Part shown: positions 24,721 to 34,436 of the stretch, piece after piece
Numbering within the stretch: position 1 is the stretch's first letter
Layout of the letters: each line of letters starts with the position of its first letter
Assembly: GCA_036399175.1 (NCBI GenBank)
Contig: DASWNP010000042.1
Coordinates: 1-64,000 of the forward strand
DNA from: DASWNP01 sp036399175
GTDB lineage: Bacteria > Acidobacteriota > Blastocatellia > Pyrinomonadales > Pyrinomonadaceae
Length of the DNA: 64,000 bases
Direction of reading: 5' to 3'
Made by a program: the position numbers and the translations under genes
The notes under the pieces: model-generated
Database searches by the model: none
What the model was told of the DNA's origin: nothing
What the model saw: the letters and a program-made list of their open reading frames with translations, nothing else

Positions 24721-25611
24721 ATGCCTGCCACCGCCAAAAAATTCGAGTTAGACTTCACGGGCTTTCCGCCCGGCACGGTCGTCGAATATACGACGCTGCT
24801 ATGCCTCGCCTGCATCTTCGAGCTTTTCACCAAGCAGCTCGGCCTCGCCCCTCGCACCGCTTACTCCGAGGTCAGACGCCACGCGCCCACCGTCGCCGAG
24901 CTGACCGCCGCACAGCACGAGCGCCCCTACTTCGACTCCGAAGAGAAACACCCGCGCTGCCCCTACTGTGATTCCAGCAAGCGCTGGCACGCGCGCCTCG
25001 ACACCTTCCGCATCGAAGGCGGAAAGCAGACGGACGCGCCGCGCCGCGCGCTCGTGAAGTCGCTGCCGAAGGCCGACGAGCAGTTTCAACTCGTCGAGAC
25101 GAAATCGACGCGTCGCGCTCTCTTCTTCGAGTGGCTCGACGCGCTCGGTCGGCGTCTCGATTTCGAGGACGAACAAGCTTGGATGCTCGAAGCCACGCGC
25201 GCCTTTCTCGAACGCCGCGAGCCGAAGACGGATTGGACTGAAACTTTTGAAGGCGTGCGACAGGTGAGGCGCTCGCAGCGTCTCGAAGAAGGATGGGAGC
25301 GCGAAGGCTCGCGCCTCTTTCTCGCCTCCGCGCTCTACAACGACGTGCTTCTCGTTCAATACCTCGTCAGCCGCTCGCACCGGCACGGCGGGCGCACGCT
25401 CGAAGGCCGTCTCACCCTCATTGAACTCGTCCGACGCATGCGCCACCGAGGCCACCTCGACGCGCAGGGCATCACCGAGCGCGACCAGTTCGACGTGCTT
25501 GAAAAATTGGTCGAGCACCTCACCGGCGGCGACCTCGCCGTCAAGCTCATCTACATCATCGACCGCCGCGACCTCCTCGAAAAAGTCAAAACCGTCTACG
25601 CGAGATACTAA
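24721..25611 (+). CDS. Conserved protein of unknown function with CPYC knuckle
   Basis: A hydrophilic protein of 296 residues starting MPATAKKFELDF. A CPYCDSSKRWHARLD motif near residue 80 may form half a zinc site or a small zinc finger. The rest is helical and rich in Arg and Glu, with a C-terminal segment ending HLTGGDLAVKLIYIIDRRDL. No membrane segment. I do not recognise a family. The ATG at 24721 lies 6 bases after the right arm of a heptamer element and has no ribosome-binding site. Confidence 0.75.
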   Translation: MPATAKKFELDFTGFPPGTVVEYTTLLCLACIFELFTKQLGLAPRTAYSEVRRHAPTVAELTAAQHERPYFDSEEKHPRCPYCDSSKRWHARLDTFRIEGGKQTDAPRRALVKSLPKADEQFQLVETKSTRRALFFEWLDALGRRLDFEDEQAWMLEATRAFLERREPKTDWTETFEGVRQVRRSQRLEEGWEREGSRLFLASALYNDVLLVQYLVSRSHRHGGRTLEGRLTLIELVRRMRHRGHLDAQGITERDQFDVLEKLVEHLTGGDLAVKLIYIIDRRDLLEKVKTVYARY

Positions 25612-25612
25612 A

Positions 25613-25730
25613 AGCAGTAGCCAGTAACCAGTAGAAGGCATCTTGAGCGATGAAGCTGCTCGGATGCCCTTCTCGCTGCTGAACGCTTCAAGGCGTTTTT
25701 CTACTGACTACCGGCTACTGCTACTTTTAT
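25613..25730. repeat. Heptamer hairpin element, CAGTAGC type
   Basis: The left arm GCAGTAGCCAGTAACCAGTA pairs with CTACTGACTACCGGCTACTG. Inside, GAAGGCATC pairs with GATGCCCTTC and CTTGAGCG with CGCTTCAAG, lengthening the stem. It separates convergent genes and reaches the stop codon of the ARPP-1-like gene. Confidence 0.8.
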
Positions 25731-26902
25731 TACCTCTGCATCTTGTTGAAGTGAAGGAGCAGGGGCGAGGGCAGAGAGATGTCTTCGAGGCGGAAGACGG
25801 CGTAGCTTGAGTGCTCGGTTTTCAGGAGGCGATAGATGCCGTCCCGGCCTGCTGAGGCGGGCGTGCCGTCGCGCTGCGAGAGGTAGAGCTGCGCCTGTTC
25901 GATGGTGGGGCGTCGCTCGTTGTGCTGCTCGCTCATGGCATCGACGACGTAGGACTTGAGAAGCTTCGGCCAGTACTTGGCGAAGAGCGCGGGGCTGGCG
26001 AAGGCATCGACCCAGACCAGCTCGCCGTTGCGCGCCACGACGACGCCGACCACTCCGGGGGCGAGCACCTCCTTTTGCAGCGCCGAGATGTATTGCTCCA
26101 TCGTCGCGCTGACCTTCTCGCTCTTGTAGACTTCCTGGTAAGTGTCGGTAGTGTTGGCCGTGCCGAGGCGGGAGTTGTTTTCGCTCACCTCTTTCCAGAC
26201 TTCGCTCTGCTGCTTTTTGTCCTGCGCCGCCGCGCGAAGCTTCGGGTGAGAGATGGCTCCGAGGCTGGAGAAGTTTTCGGGCGCGCTCATCACGGGCGCA
26301 ACGATGCTGGTCTCCGCACGCCCGCCGCCGCTCGATGCTCTCTCCGTGCGATGGCTCCAACGTCCGTGCTCGACGCAGAAGACGCTCAGGCTGATGGGCA
26401 CGCTGACGGGCGGAACGATTAAGTCTCCCTCGACTATACGATCCTGCTTGCCACCGACAATCACCTCGCCCGCCAGCAGCAGAAGCTTCTTGCCCGAGCG
26501 ATTAGTCAACATCAGCTCGTTGACGCTGGCGTCGCCCGAAGCTTCCAGAGACGCCTGTTGATTGAGCAACGTGCGCCCTCGCCTCGTGCGCCGCGCCACC
26601 TGACGGCTTCCCTTCTCGCTTATCACGACCGTCCCGTTTTTGATGCCTTCGTCCAGCGTGATGTATGAGTCAGCCGGGGCAGTGCTCGCTCCGACGATGG
26701 GAAAGAGCGTCAGGTTCTTGTAGCTGACGGGCGCAGTCACGCGCCACGCGCGAAGGCGGCTGCCCCCGCCGCCGTGAACGTAACGATTGCCCTTAGCCTT
26801 TGTCGCCGAAGGAAACGCCGCGAGCAGCAGTGCCGCCGCGAACAAGAGGGCGCTCAAGGCCGTCATCGTCCATCTTAGTTTCGTAACTGAATGTGAACTC
26901 AT
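25730..26902 (-). CDS. Secreted ARPP-1 (DUF6569)-like protein
   Basis: A protein of 390 residues. TCAGGAGGCGAAAAG precedes ATG 26902. A hydrophobic N-terminal signal segment (LSALLFAAALLLAAF) indicates export. The domain from about residue 55 resembles the ARPP-1 family: VSYKNLTLFPIVGAS, YITLDEGIKNGTVVISEKGS, VNELMLTNRSGKKLLLLAGE, then GGKQDRIVEGDLIVPP and CVEHGRWSHR. The second half is helical, with VVGVVVARNGELVWVDAFAS. Biochemical function is not established; the family was named for association with ADP-ribosylglycohydrolase systems. Confidence 0.8.
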   Translation of the reverse strand: MSSHSVTKLRWTMTALSALLFAAALLLAAFPSATKAKGNRYVHGGGGSRLRAWRVTAPVSYKNLTLFPIVGASTAPADSYITLDEGIKNGTVVISEKGSRQVARRTRRGRTLLNQQASLEASGDASVNELMLTNRSGKKLLLLAGEVIVGGKQDRIVEGDLIVPPVSVPISLSVFCVEHGRWSHRTERASSGGGRAETSIVAPVMSAPENFSSLGAISHPKLRAAAQDKKQQSEVWKEVSENNSRLGTANTTDTYQEVYKSEKVSATMEQYISALQKEVLAPGVVGVVVARNGELVWVDAFASPALFAKYWPKLLKSYVVDAMSEQHNERRPTIEQAQLYLSQRDGTPASAGRDGIYRLLKTEHSSYAVFRLEDISLPSPLLLHFNKMQR

Positions 26903-27273
26903 CTTTTCGCCTCCTGACAAGCTGGTCTCTGAATGATTAAGTCTCCGAAAGGTTGAGATGGCGGGAAGCGAGAGATAACCGCCGGCAGATCGGTCAGGGG
27001 CCGAGCCGACCATTTCTACAACCACGTCTGGAATTTGAACGACGCCGAGTTTGAATCTTGCGCAGCGCATCCGAAAATTTTTGAAGCGACGCACGAGTGC
27101 GCGTCTTTCATCAGCTTCGCTTACTTTCGGCGAGGCGGCTTAAGCGTCGGAACTTTTCCGACGAGTCGGGTGTCTAAGTCATGGAGTATCGAAGACGTTT
27201 CGTGTCGAGAGAAGACCTGCGCGGACAGGCGGGGTCGGAGTTTGCCTGAAGGCAAGCGAAAGGAGAACGAAGG
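26903..27273. other. Divergent intergenic region
   Basis: This 371-bp gap lies between the ARPP-1-like gene and exbD, which diverge. A perfect 8-bp stem, CGTCGGAA with TTCCGACG, sits at 27145-27163 without a T-run; it may be an operator or a leader structure. Nothing else is recognisable. Confidence 0.5.
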
Positions 27274-27780
27274 ATGACGAGGCGCAGTGAACGCACAGGC
27301 CAGACCGCCGAGCCAAACATCAACGTCACGCCGCTCATCGACGTGCTGCTGGTGCTCCTGATTATCTTTATGGTGGTCTCGCCGTCGAGGCCGCATCGCT
27401 TCAAGACGTTGATTCCCGAGCCGCCGCCTGAGAGCGAAGAGGTGGAGCAGAGCCCGCGCACGCTCGTCGTCGATATTGGCCGCGACTCGAAGCTGAGATT
27501 AATCAAAGGCAAAGACCTCATCGCCGAAGCTTCGGTGGATGAGCCGGGCGCGGTCACTACGCGTCTGGCGCGCGAGTTTGCCGAGCGACGTGCGAAGGGT
27601 TCATGGAAGCTCGGCATGGAAAATCGCTCGGACATCTCTCTGGACGAGCGCGTCGAAAAGACCGTCTTCATCAAAGCCCCGCGAACAGTTCTCTACGGGA
27701 CAGTCGCCGCAGTTATCGACGGCGTGAAGGGCGCGGGCGCAGCGCCCATCGGCCTGCAAACCGACGAGCTTTTGAATTGA
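27274..27780 (+). CDS. ExbD/TolR-like biopolymer transport protein
   Basis: A 168-residue inner-membrane protein that, with ExbB/TolQ, normally couples proton flow to outer-membrane processes. The single transmembrane helix INVTPLIDVLLVLLIIFMVV contains the essential Asp (PLIDVLLVLLIIFM) of the family. The periplasmic domain follows (LVVDIGRDSKLRLIKGKD, KAPRTVLYGTVAAVIDGVKG). AAAGGAG precedes the start. No exbB/tolQ or tonB lies in this window, so its partner is elsewhere. Confidence 0.92.
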   Translation: MTRRSERTGQTAEPNINVTPLIDVLLVLLIIFMVVSPSRPHRFKTLIPEPPPESEEVEQSPRTLVVDIGRDSKLRLIKGKDLIAEASVDEPGAVTTRLAREFAERRAKGSWKLGMENRSDISLDERVEKTVFIKAPRTVLYGTVAAVIDGVKGAGAAPIGLQTDELLN

Positions 27781-28022
27781 GCAGCGCGGCGGCGTCCTTT
27801 GCCGTGCGAGCGTTTCCTTTGCGGCGTGCGCATCCAAAATTTCGCAGATAAATTTATCTCTTCCAACAACCTGAGGAGCGCTCTGGAGCATCGGAGTGGC
27901 AAAACCGCGTGTTCGTCGTCGAGGCGCGCGGTTTGCCTCGCAAGCGTGCTGTCAGCAACAAAACTTCCGGAGCGACTCCCCAGGCTCTCCAAACGTCTCT
28001 ACGTGTCGAAAGGAGAAAGCCT

Positions 28023-29342
28023 GTGAGCAGCCCAACCTTCCCGCTCAACCGAATCCGCATCGAATCGCCCTGCGCAGCCGATTGGGAGAGCATGCAGGGC
28101 AGTGACCGCGTGCGCTTCTGCGAGCATTGCGCGCTGAGCGTCCATAACATTTCGCAGATGACGACTGAAGAGGCCGCGCGTCTCGTCGCAGCCTCGCAGG
28201 GGCGTCTCTGCATCAGGTATTACCGGCGAACGGACGGCACGATTCTGACCGACATGCCGGCGCGTCTTCACAAAATCACGCGCCGCGCCTCCAGACTCGC
28301 CGCCGGAGCCTTCAGCGCCGCCCTCAGCCTCGCCTCCACCGCGCTCGCCCAAACGCCTGCGCCTTCTTTGCCGCGACAGGATTCAAACGTCGCCGCTCAG
28401 GCTCGACGGGCAAACGACCTGCCCGCCAATGTCGCAGGCGGTCAGGGCGGTTGGATTACCGGAGTAGTCACTGACCCCACCGGCGCAGCTATTCCCGGAG
28501 CAACGCTTACTCTGACGAACGAAGCGACGAAGGCTCAGCTTGTCGCCCGCACCAACGACGACGGCAGCTTCAGTTTTCAATCGCTCGAAGCGGGCGCTTA
28601 CAAGCTTGAGATTAAGGCGGAGGGATTCAATTCGAGCGAGCGCCCGGTCGATATCGAGGCCAACGCAGAGCAGCGCGTCGAGCACACGCTTGAATTGCCG
28701 GAGGGGACGCTTATCGAGACGGCGACGGTGGGCATTATGATTATCGCCGAGCCGAGCAATGCGCTGGTGCGCGCGGTGTGGAAGGAAGATTTAGAGGCGG
28801 TCAAAGAACTGCTCAGGACGGGCTCGGACGTAAACGTCGTAGACGATGCGCTGGACATCACGCCTCTGAGCGAAGCGGCGCTCAAGGGCAATCTTGAGAT
28901 GATGCGCCTGCTGCTCGACGCGGGCGCGGAGGTCAACCTGAGAAACCGCAAGAAGCAGACGGCTCTGATGCTGATGATGACGGAGCAGACGAGCGTCGAG
29001 GCCGTGCGCGTGCTGCTTTCAGCCGGGGCGAAGGTCAACCGAAAGGACGAGTACGGCGCGACGGCGCTTGGCTACGCGGCCTCGCTCGCGGGCGCAGATG
29101 TCGTGCAGGCGTTGATTGACGCCGGGGCGAAAATCAACTCGAAGAACAACACGGGGCAGACGCCTCTGATGGCGGCGGCTGAATCAGGACGCGTCGAGAG
29201 CGTGCGCGCTCTGCTCGTAGCGGGCGCTGACATCGACAGGAAGGACGAGGACGGAGATACGGCCTTGAAGCTCGCTCTTGACGCCGAGTACGCGGAAGTT
29301 GTCAGCCTGCTCAGGGCTTACGGCGCGGTCGAGGAACAGTAG
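28023..29342 (+). CDS. CEHC-domain, carboxypeptidase-regulatory and ankyrin-repeat protein
   Basis: A protein of 439 residues. GTG 28023 has AAAGGAG upstream. Residues about 8-75 form a small Cys-bearing domain (ESPCAADWESM, RVRFCEHCALSVHNIS, GRLCIRYYRR) that may bind metal. A hydrophobic segment (AAGAFSAALSLASTALA) follows. Next is a carboxypeptidase-regulatory-like domain (GVVTDPTGAAIPGATLTLTN) and five ankyrin repeats to the C-terminus (TPLMAAAESGRVESVRALLV). The order suggests a cytosolic N-domain with the repeats outside, by inference. Function is unknown. Confidence 0.85.
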   Translation: MSSPTFPLNRIRIESPCAADWESMQGSDRVRFCEHCALSVHNISQMTTEEAARLVAASQGRLCIRYYRRTDGTILTDMPARLHKITRRASRLAAGAFSAALSLASTALAQTPAPSLPRQDSNVAAQARRANDLPANVAGGQGGWITGVVTDPTGAAIPGATLTLTNEATKAQLVARTNDDGSFSFQSLEAGAYKLEIKAEGFNSSERPVDIEANAEQRVEHTLELPEGTLIETATVGIMIIAEPSNALVRAVWKEDLEAVKELLRTGSDVNVVDDALDITPLSEAALKGNLEMMRLLLDAGAEVNLRNRKKQTALMLMMTEQTSVEAVRVLLSAGAKVNRKDEYGATALGYAASLAGADVVQALIDAGAKINSKNNTGQTPLMAAAESGRVESVRALLVAGADIDRKDEDGDTALKLALDAEYAEVVSLLRAYGAVEEQ

Positions 29343-29395
29343 GGGCGAGCGCGCCGAGCGCAAGGGAAGACCGAAGCTCACAATCGAAGCATCAA

Positions 29396-31087
29396 TCAAC
29401 TCTGAAGCGGCCTGTCGCTCGTGCCGTTGGGCTGTGGGGGTTGGCGGCGGTAGCGATGCGTGACGGGGCGGCGGCGACCGACGCCGATGGCGTTGCGCGA
29501 GATGATGAGCGTGGGCGGCAGTTGTCGTCGCTTGAATTCGTTGGCGGGAGATTCGACGCGGTTGAGGATGTCGTAGACGAGCGCCGAGTCGTTGCCGGAT
29601 TTGATTATCTCTTCGGGCGTGGCCTTCTTCTCGAAGTAGAGCTTGAGAATTGGGTCGAGCACGTCGTAGGGCGGCAACGATTGGTCGTCGAACTGGTCGG
29701 GCGCAAGCTCGGCGGAAGGGCGCTTGTTGATAATCTGCCAGGGGATAATCTCGCTCTGCCGGTTGTAGTGGCGCGCGAGCGCATAGACTTCGGTTTTGAG
29801 CACATCGCCGAGGACGGCGAGGCCGCCGTTGGTGTCGCCGTAGAGCGTGCAGTAGCCGAGGGCAAGCTCGGACTTGTTGCCGGTCGAAAGCAGCAGTCGT
29901 CCTTCGGCGTTCGAGATGGTCATAAGGATGTTGCCGCGCAGGCGCGACTGCAAGTTCTCAGCCGCGAGCGACTGGCCGCCGCGCGTCGGCTTGACGAGTC
30001 CAAGCTCTTTCGTCAGCGCCTCGAAGGCCGACGTGATTGGGTGTTCGACGACGGGCATGCTCAGATTTCGTCCGAGCGCGATGGAATCCTCGACGCTGCC
30101 GCGCGAAGAGAAGGGCGAGGGCATCATCACCGAGAGGACGTTCTGCGAGCCGAGGGCTTCGCAGGCCAGCGTCGCTACGACCGCCGAGTCGATGCCGCCG
30201 GAAAGACCTAGTACGGCGCGCGAGAAGCGATTCTTCTGCGCGTAGTCGCGTATGCCGAGCACGAGCGCCTGGTGAATGGTCTCGATGTCGTCGCCGGGCA
30301 GACAGCGCTCGTCGCGGATGCCGCAATCCAAATCGACCGTGCCGAAAAACTCCTCGAAGGGCGGGGCCTGGAGGATGATGTCGCCTCGATGGTCTGTGAC
30401 GATGCTCGCGCCGTCGAAGATGATGCCGTCGTTGCCGCCGACGAGGTTGACGTAGACGATTGGCAGACCGGCGAGGCGCGAACGGTGCGAAACCATCGAG
30501 CAGCGCTGCCCCATCTTCGACTTGTTGAAGGGCGAGGCGTTGATGGTGACGAGCACTTTCGCGCCCATCTCGATGAGGTCGTCGGCCGGGTCGTGCGCGT
30601 AGAGGCGCTCGCGCCAGAAGGTCTTATCGTTCCACATGTCTTCGCAGACGGCGACGCCGAAGGTCTCATCGTTCAGTTGAAAGATGCGGCGCTCCGTGCC
30701 CGACTCGAAGTAGCGCGGGTCGTCGAACACGTCGTATTCGGGCAGAAGCGCCTTGTCAGCCCAGCCGATAAGCTCGCGGTTGCGAATCACCGCCGCAGAG
30801 TTGTAGAGCTTGCGCCCGGAGGTTTGCCCCGTCGGGCGCACGGTGCCGACCACCGCCGTCAAGCCTTCGGTGGCGGCGATGATGCGCTCCAGAGGCTTGA
30901 GCGAAGATTGCGCCACGTCGCGGTCGAGAAACCAGTCGAGAGAGGTGTAGCCCTGCACGGCGACTTCGGGCAGCACGACGAGGTCGGACTTGTCGGCGCG
31001 CGCTCGCTCGATGGCGCGCAGGATGCGCTCGGTGTTGCCCTCGTAGTCGCCGTTCGTAGTATTAATCTGTCCGATAGTGACGCGCAT
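29396..31087 (-). CDS. nadE: Glutamine-dependent NAD+ synthetase
   Basis: Last step of NAD synthesis: amidates deamido-NAD using glutamine and ATP. The 563-residue length fits the two-domain form. The N-terminal nitrilase-like glutaminase shows the triad Glu (VVLPEVAVQGY), Lys (DKALLPEYDVF) and Cys (VAVCEDMWND). The C-terminal synthetase has the PP-loop GLSGGIDSAVV and the segment STGNKSELALGYCTLYGD. It and nadA lie in the same window but are not in one operon. Confidence 0.96.
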   Translation of the reverse strand: MRVTIGQINTTNGDYEGNTERILRAIERARADKSDLVVLPEVAVQGYTSLDWFLDRDVAQSSLKPLERIIAATEGLTAVVGTVRPTGQTSGRKLYNSAAVIRNRELIGWADKALLPEYDVFDDPRYFESGTERRIFQLNDETFGVAVCEDMWNDKTFWRERLYAHDPADDLIEMGAKVLVTINASPFNKSKMGQRCSMVSHRSRLAGLPIVYVNLVGGNDGIIFDGASIVTDHRGDIILQAPPFEEFFGTVDLDCGIRDERCLPGDDIETIHQALVLGIRDYAQKNRFSRAVLGLSGGIDSAVVATLACEALGSQNVLSVMMPSPFSSRGSVEDSIALGRNLSMPVVEHPITSAFEALTKELGLVKPTRGGQSLAAENLQSRLRGNILMTISNAEGRLLLSTGNKSELALGYCTLYGDTNGGLAVLGDVLKTEVYALARHYNRQSEIIPWQIINKRPSAELAPDQFDDQSLPPYDVLDPILKLYFEKKATPEEIIKSGNDSALVYDILNRVESPANEFKRRQLPPTLIISRNAIGVGRRRPVTHRYRRQPPQPNGTSDRPLQS

Positions 31088-31238
31088 GATTTTTCACTCT
31101 CCCGACAGTTTGAAAAGGAACGTGACGCAGCCGACGTTTCTCGCACGCCCGTCGCCTCCCCGCGTCTCAAACGCTTTCAGACTTGCCGCTTCGTTGCTAC
31201 ATGATAACGAAGCTTAACGGAACATCAAAATTAAAGAA

Positions 31239-31330
31239 ACGATGAACGCGGGTAGCGTGAACGATGAACTGAAAGACCAAAGCTTTCTGCTTTTCGTTCC
31301 GCGTTCATCGTTCCGCGTTCATCGTTTATC
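31239..31330. repeat. Heptamer hairpin element, GATGAAC/GCGGAAC type
   Basis: The left arm has GATGAAC units and one degenerate unit. The right arm read outward-in is GATGAAC, GCGGAAC, GATGAAC, GCGGAAC. The loop contains GACCAAAGCTTTCTGCTTTT (31275-31294). The right arm includes the stop codon of the kinase gene (31326-31328). The remainder of 31088-31325 is unassigned upstream DNA of nadE. Confidence 0.88.
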
Positions 31331-34172
31331 TGAAGTCTTTAATCAGCACCATCTCGGTCGTGGATGTGCCGCGTGCGGCGGCTAGTTGTTTGCCGTCGCG
31401 CGACCACGAGTACCACCCGATGAAGTCGGTCTTCCAGTCGGTGAGCTGCTTGGGCTTGCCGCCGGAGAGGGGCATGCGCCAGATGTTGGAGACGCCTTCC
31501 TGCGTTATGACGAAATCAACCGCCTGGCCGTCGGGCGACCAGTTGATTTGGTCGATGGCTTGGGGAGCGTCGAGTCGGCGCACGGGCTCGCCGCCCTCTG
31601 CGGGGATGAGATGGATTTTGAGAGGCGAGTCGGGCTCGTGGTCGCGGTAGAGCGTGAGAAAGAGCTTGCCGTCGGGCGACAGGCGCGAGTAGGAGATGTT
31701 TTCGTCAGCCACCTTCAGGGGCTCGCCGCCTTCGGCCGAGACTTTCCAGTAGGCGAGACGCCCGGCGTCGTCGCGCGAGTTGTAGAAGACCCACTGCGAA
31801 TCGGGCGACCAGTGCGGATGAGAGTCGCGGTCAACGTTTCGCACAAGCTCTTTGGCGTTGCTGCCGTCGGCGTTCATCCGCCAGATGCCCCAGCCGACCG
31901 AGCGGTTGGAGATGAAGACGATGTGGCGTCCGTCGGAGGAGACGGAGGGCATGGTGTCGTTGTTCTGGTCGAAGGTGAGCTGCTTACTGGCAGAGCCGTC
32001 CGGATTCATCATCCAGATGTCGCCGTTGCCGCTCGCGTTTGAGTAGTAGACTATTCGACCGTCGGGCGTCCAGACGGGCGCGCCGTTGATGCCGTTGGAG
32101 GTTATCTGTCGTGCGCGTGCGGAGTCGCCGCCAGGCGCGAGCCAGATTTGGGAAGAGTCGTTGCCCTGAAGGGCGAGTATCGAGCGCCCGTCCGAGGTGA
32201 GACTCACGCTCGCGTAGGCGTTCACGTCGTTGGTCACTTTCTGCGCCTGCCCTTCGGGGTAGGAGACGAACCAGATTTGCACGGGCTCGCTCGGCAGAGA
32301 GGCGCGGTCGCGCGCGGTGATAACGAGCCCGCTCGAATCCGAGAGCCACGCGATTGAGCGGATTTCGCGCCAGCGCCCCGAGAGAATCTTGCGCGTCGAT
32401 TTGTCCGAGACGTTTACCTCCTCGATGTCAACGTAGTAACCCTCCTTATCTCTGCCGCTCAAGACGTAGGCGATTGAGCGCCCGTCGGGCGACCAGGCGG
32501 TCGTGCCGATGGAGACGGGCATCTTGCGCACGACGAGCGGCTGCTCGCCGCTTCCGTCTTCGTTCGCGGTGAGCAGGTTGTCTTCGTTGTTCTTCGGGAC
32601 ATGCCGCTTGAAGGCGAGGCGCTTGCCGTCGGGCGAGATGGTGACGGGACTATCGATGTCGAAGATGAGCTTCTGCGGGTCGCCGCCGAGGACGGAGACG
32701 CGGTATAGCTCGCGCCAGCCCTGCCCGCGTTTGCCTCGCGGGTAGTAGATAAAGTTGCCGTCGGGCGAGAAGGTAGCGCCGAGGAAGTAGTCGTCTGTGG
32801 GCGGCACGATTTCGCGCTCGCTCGCCGTCGTCACCTGCCTCAGACGTATGCTCTGATTGCCCGCCTCGTAGGCGACGCGCACGAGATATTTGCCGTCGGG
32901 CGAGATGGAGGCATAGGTCGTCAACGCGCTCGCGGGCAGCCGCATCAGCTTCATATTTTGAAGCGACGCGAAGGGCACGCTCGACGCGGGACGACGCGCG
33001 GCGGCGAGACGATAAAGGGCGTAGCCGCCGCCGACGCACGCAACGGCGACGAGCGCGGCGACGACGAGCGTGATGCTCAAACCTCGCCGACGCTGTTCGC
33101 GTTCGCTCGTTCGCTGGCCTTCGACGGCAGTTACAGTCCGCGCTCTTTCGAGCGAAGCGGTGCGCGCCGCGCCCGCCCCGGATGCCGCATCGCGGTTGAG
33201 CATGAGCGTGGCGCGCTCGTCGCTCTCGAAGTTCGACGTGCCGCCCGATGCGCCCGTTCGCAAATTCGGCGGCACGGAGCGATGCTGCTGAGCGAGGTAA
33301 TCAAGCTCTTCCTTCAGGCTGCGCAAATCGACGAGCATGTCGTGGACGCTCTGATAGCGTTCGTCGCGCTTCTTCCTGAGCGCCTTCTTGACGATAACGT
33401 CGAGGTCGGGCGGGACGTGGTAGTTGAAGCGCGCCATCGCCTCGGGCAGTTCGTGGACGATGCGGTTGAGCGTCTGCGGCGCGCTCTCGCCCGCGAAGGG
33501 CACGCGACCCGTAGCCATCTCGTAGAGCACGACGCCGAGCGAATAGATGTCCGTGCGATGGTCGATGTCGCGCTCGGCGAGCGCCTGCTCGGGCGACATA
33601 TAACTGACAGTTCCCATCACCATGCCGGGATTGGTTCTGACCTGCGTGGCGATTTCGCTCGAAGAGGAAAGCTCTCCGTCGCCGTTGGCCGAGGCGAGCT
33701 TCGCCAGACCGAAGTCGAGCACTTTGGCCTGACCGCGCGGAGTGATGATGACGTTGGCGGGTTTGATGTCGCGGTGAGTGATGCCGCGCGCGTGCGCTTC
33801 TTCGAGCGCCTCGGCTATCTGTATGCCGATGCGGACGACCTCCGAAACCTCCAAAGGATGATTGTCTATCAGCTTGTCGAGCGGCTTGCCCTCGACGTAT
33901 TCCATCGCGATGAAATGCGCGCCGTCGGGCGTCGAGCCCACGTCGTAGATGTGCGCGGCGTGCTCGCTCCTGAGCCGCGAAGCCGTGCGCGCTTCCTGTA
34001 GGAAACGCTGAAGACGCTGAGCGTCGGAAGCAATCTCGGCGGAGAGAACCTTGAGCGCGACGGGTCGCTCAAGCTGCACGTCGTTCGCCAGATAGACCTC
34101 CCCCATCCCGCCCGCCCCGATGAGCGACTCGACCTCGTAACGACCCAGACGTGTTCCCGGCTCAAAACTCAT
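31326..34172 (-). CDS. Membrane Ser/Thr protein kinase with TolB-like beta-propeller
   Basis: A protein of 948 residues. The N-terminal Hanks-type kinase (about 13-280) shows GAGGMGEVYLA (19-29), the lysine of VALKVL, catalytic HRDIKPANV (133-141) and DFGLAK. A transmembrane helix (ITLVVAALVAVACVGGGYAL) lies near 371-395. The extracytoplasmic part repeats WD40/PD40 strands such as SPDGKYLVRVAY, SPDGKRLAFKR and SPDGRSIAYVL, forming one or two propellers. This layout is very common in Acidobacteria. It likely senses a periplasmic ligand and phosphorylates cytosolic targets, which are unknown. No clear ribosome-binding site precedes ATG 34172. Confidence 0.95.
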   Translation of the reverse strand: MSFEPGTRLGRYEVESLIGAGGMGEVYLANDVQLERPVALKVLSAEIASDAQRLQRFLQEARTASRLRSEHAAHIYDVGSTPDGAHFIAMEYVEGKPLDKLIDNHPLEVSEVVRIGIQIAEALEEAHARGITHRDIKPANVIITPRGQAKVLDFGLAKLASANGDGELSSSSEIATQVRTNPGMVMGTVSYMSPEQALAERDIDHRTDIYSLGVVLYEMATGRVPFAGESAPQTLNRIVHELPEAMARFNYHVPPDLDVIVKKALRKKRDERYQSVHDMLVDLRSLKEELDYLAQQHRSVPPNLRTGASGGTSNFESDERATLMLNRDAASGAGAARTASLERARTVTAVEGQRTSEREQRRRGLSITLVVAALVAVACVGGGYALYRLAAARRPASSVPFASLQNMKLMRLPASALTTYASISPDGKYLVRVAYEAGNQSIRLRQVTTASEREIVPPTDDYFLGATFSPDGNFIYYPRGKRGQGWRELYRVSVLGGDPQKLIFDIDSPVTISPDGKRLAFKRHVPKNNEDNLLTANEDGSGEQPLVVRKMPVSIGTTAWSPDGRSIAYVLSGRDKEGYYVDIEEVNVSDKSTRKILSGRWREIRSIAWLSDSSGLVITARDRASLPSEPVQIWFVSYPEGQAQKVTNDVNAYASVSLTSDGRSILALQGNDSSQIWLAPGGDSARARQITSNGINGAPVWTPDGRIVYYSNASGNGDIWMMNPDGSASKQLTFDQNNDTMPSVSSDGRHIVFISNRSVGWGIWRMNADGSNAKELVRNVDRDSHPHWSPDSQWVFYNSRDDAGRLAYWKVSAEGGEPLKVADENISYSRLSPDGKLFLTLYRDHEPDSPLKIHLIPAEGGEPVRRLDAPQAIDQINWSPDGQAVDFVITQEGVSNIWRMPLSGGKPKQLTDWKTDFIGWYSWSRDGKQLAAARGTSTTEMVLIKDFR

Positions 34173-34340
34173 AGGGAGACAACCGAAATATTTAGACAGG
34201 TGAGCCCCGCGCTCCGAAACATTTCGTACAACCGAACCGATGCCTGCTTTGAAGTATTCTAACCGACTTGGGTTGTCGTGCGCGAGAAGAAGGCTGGAAA
34301 AGAGGGCGTCCAATAAAATGGACGAACGCAAGGCGAAAGC

Positions 34341-34436
34341 AAGGGGAAAAGGGGAAAGGGGTAAACGGGTAAAAGGAGAAAACAGCTAGTGCGTTCTTAC
34401 TCTCCCTTTCCCCTTTTCCCCTTTTTCCCTTTTCCC
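34341..34436. repeat. Heptamer hairpin element, AAGGGGA type
   Basis: A purine-rich left arm (AAGGGGAAAAGGGGAAAGGG) and a C/T-rich right arm enclose GAAAACAGCTAGTGCGTTCTTAC. The right arm is translated as the last ~16 residues of the hyuB product. Confidence 0.85.

Noticed and set aside
28023..29342. TonB-dependent receptor reading of the carboxypeptidase-regulatory protein
   Set aside because: There is no plug or beta-barrel; the C-terminal half is ankyrin repeats.
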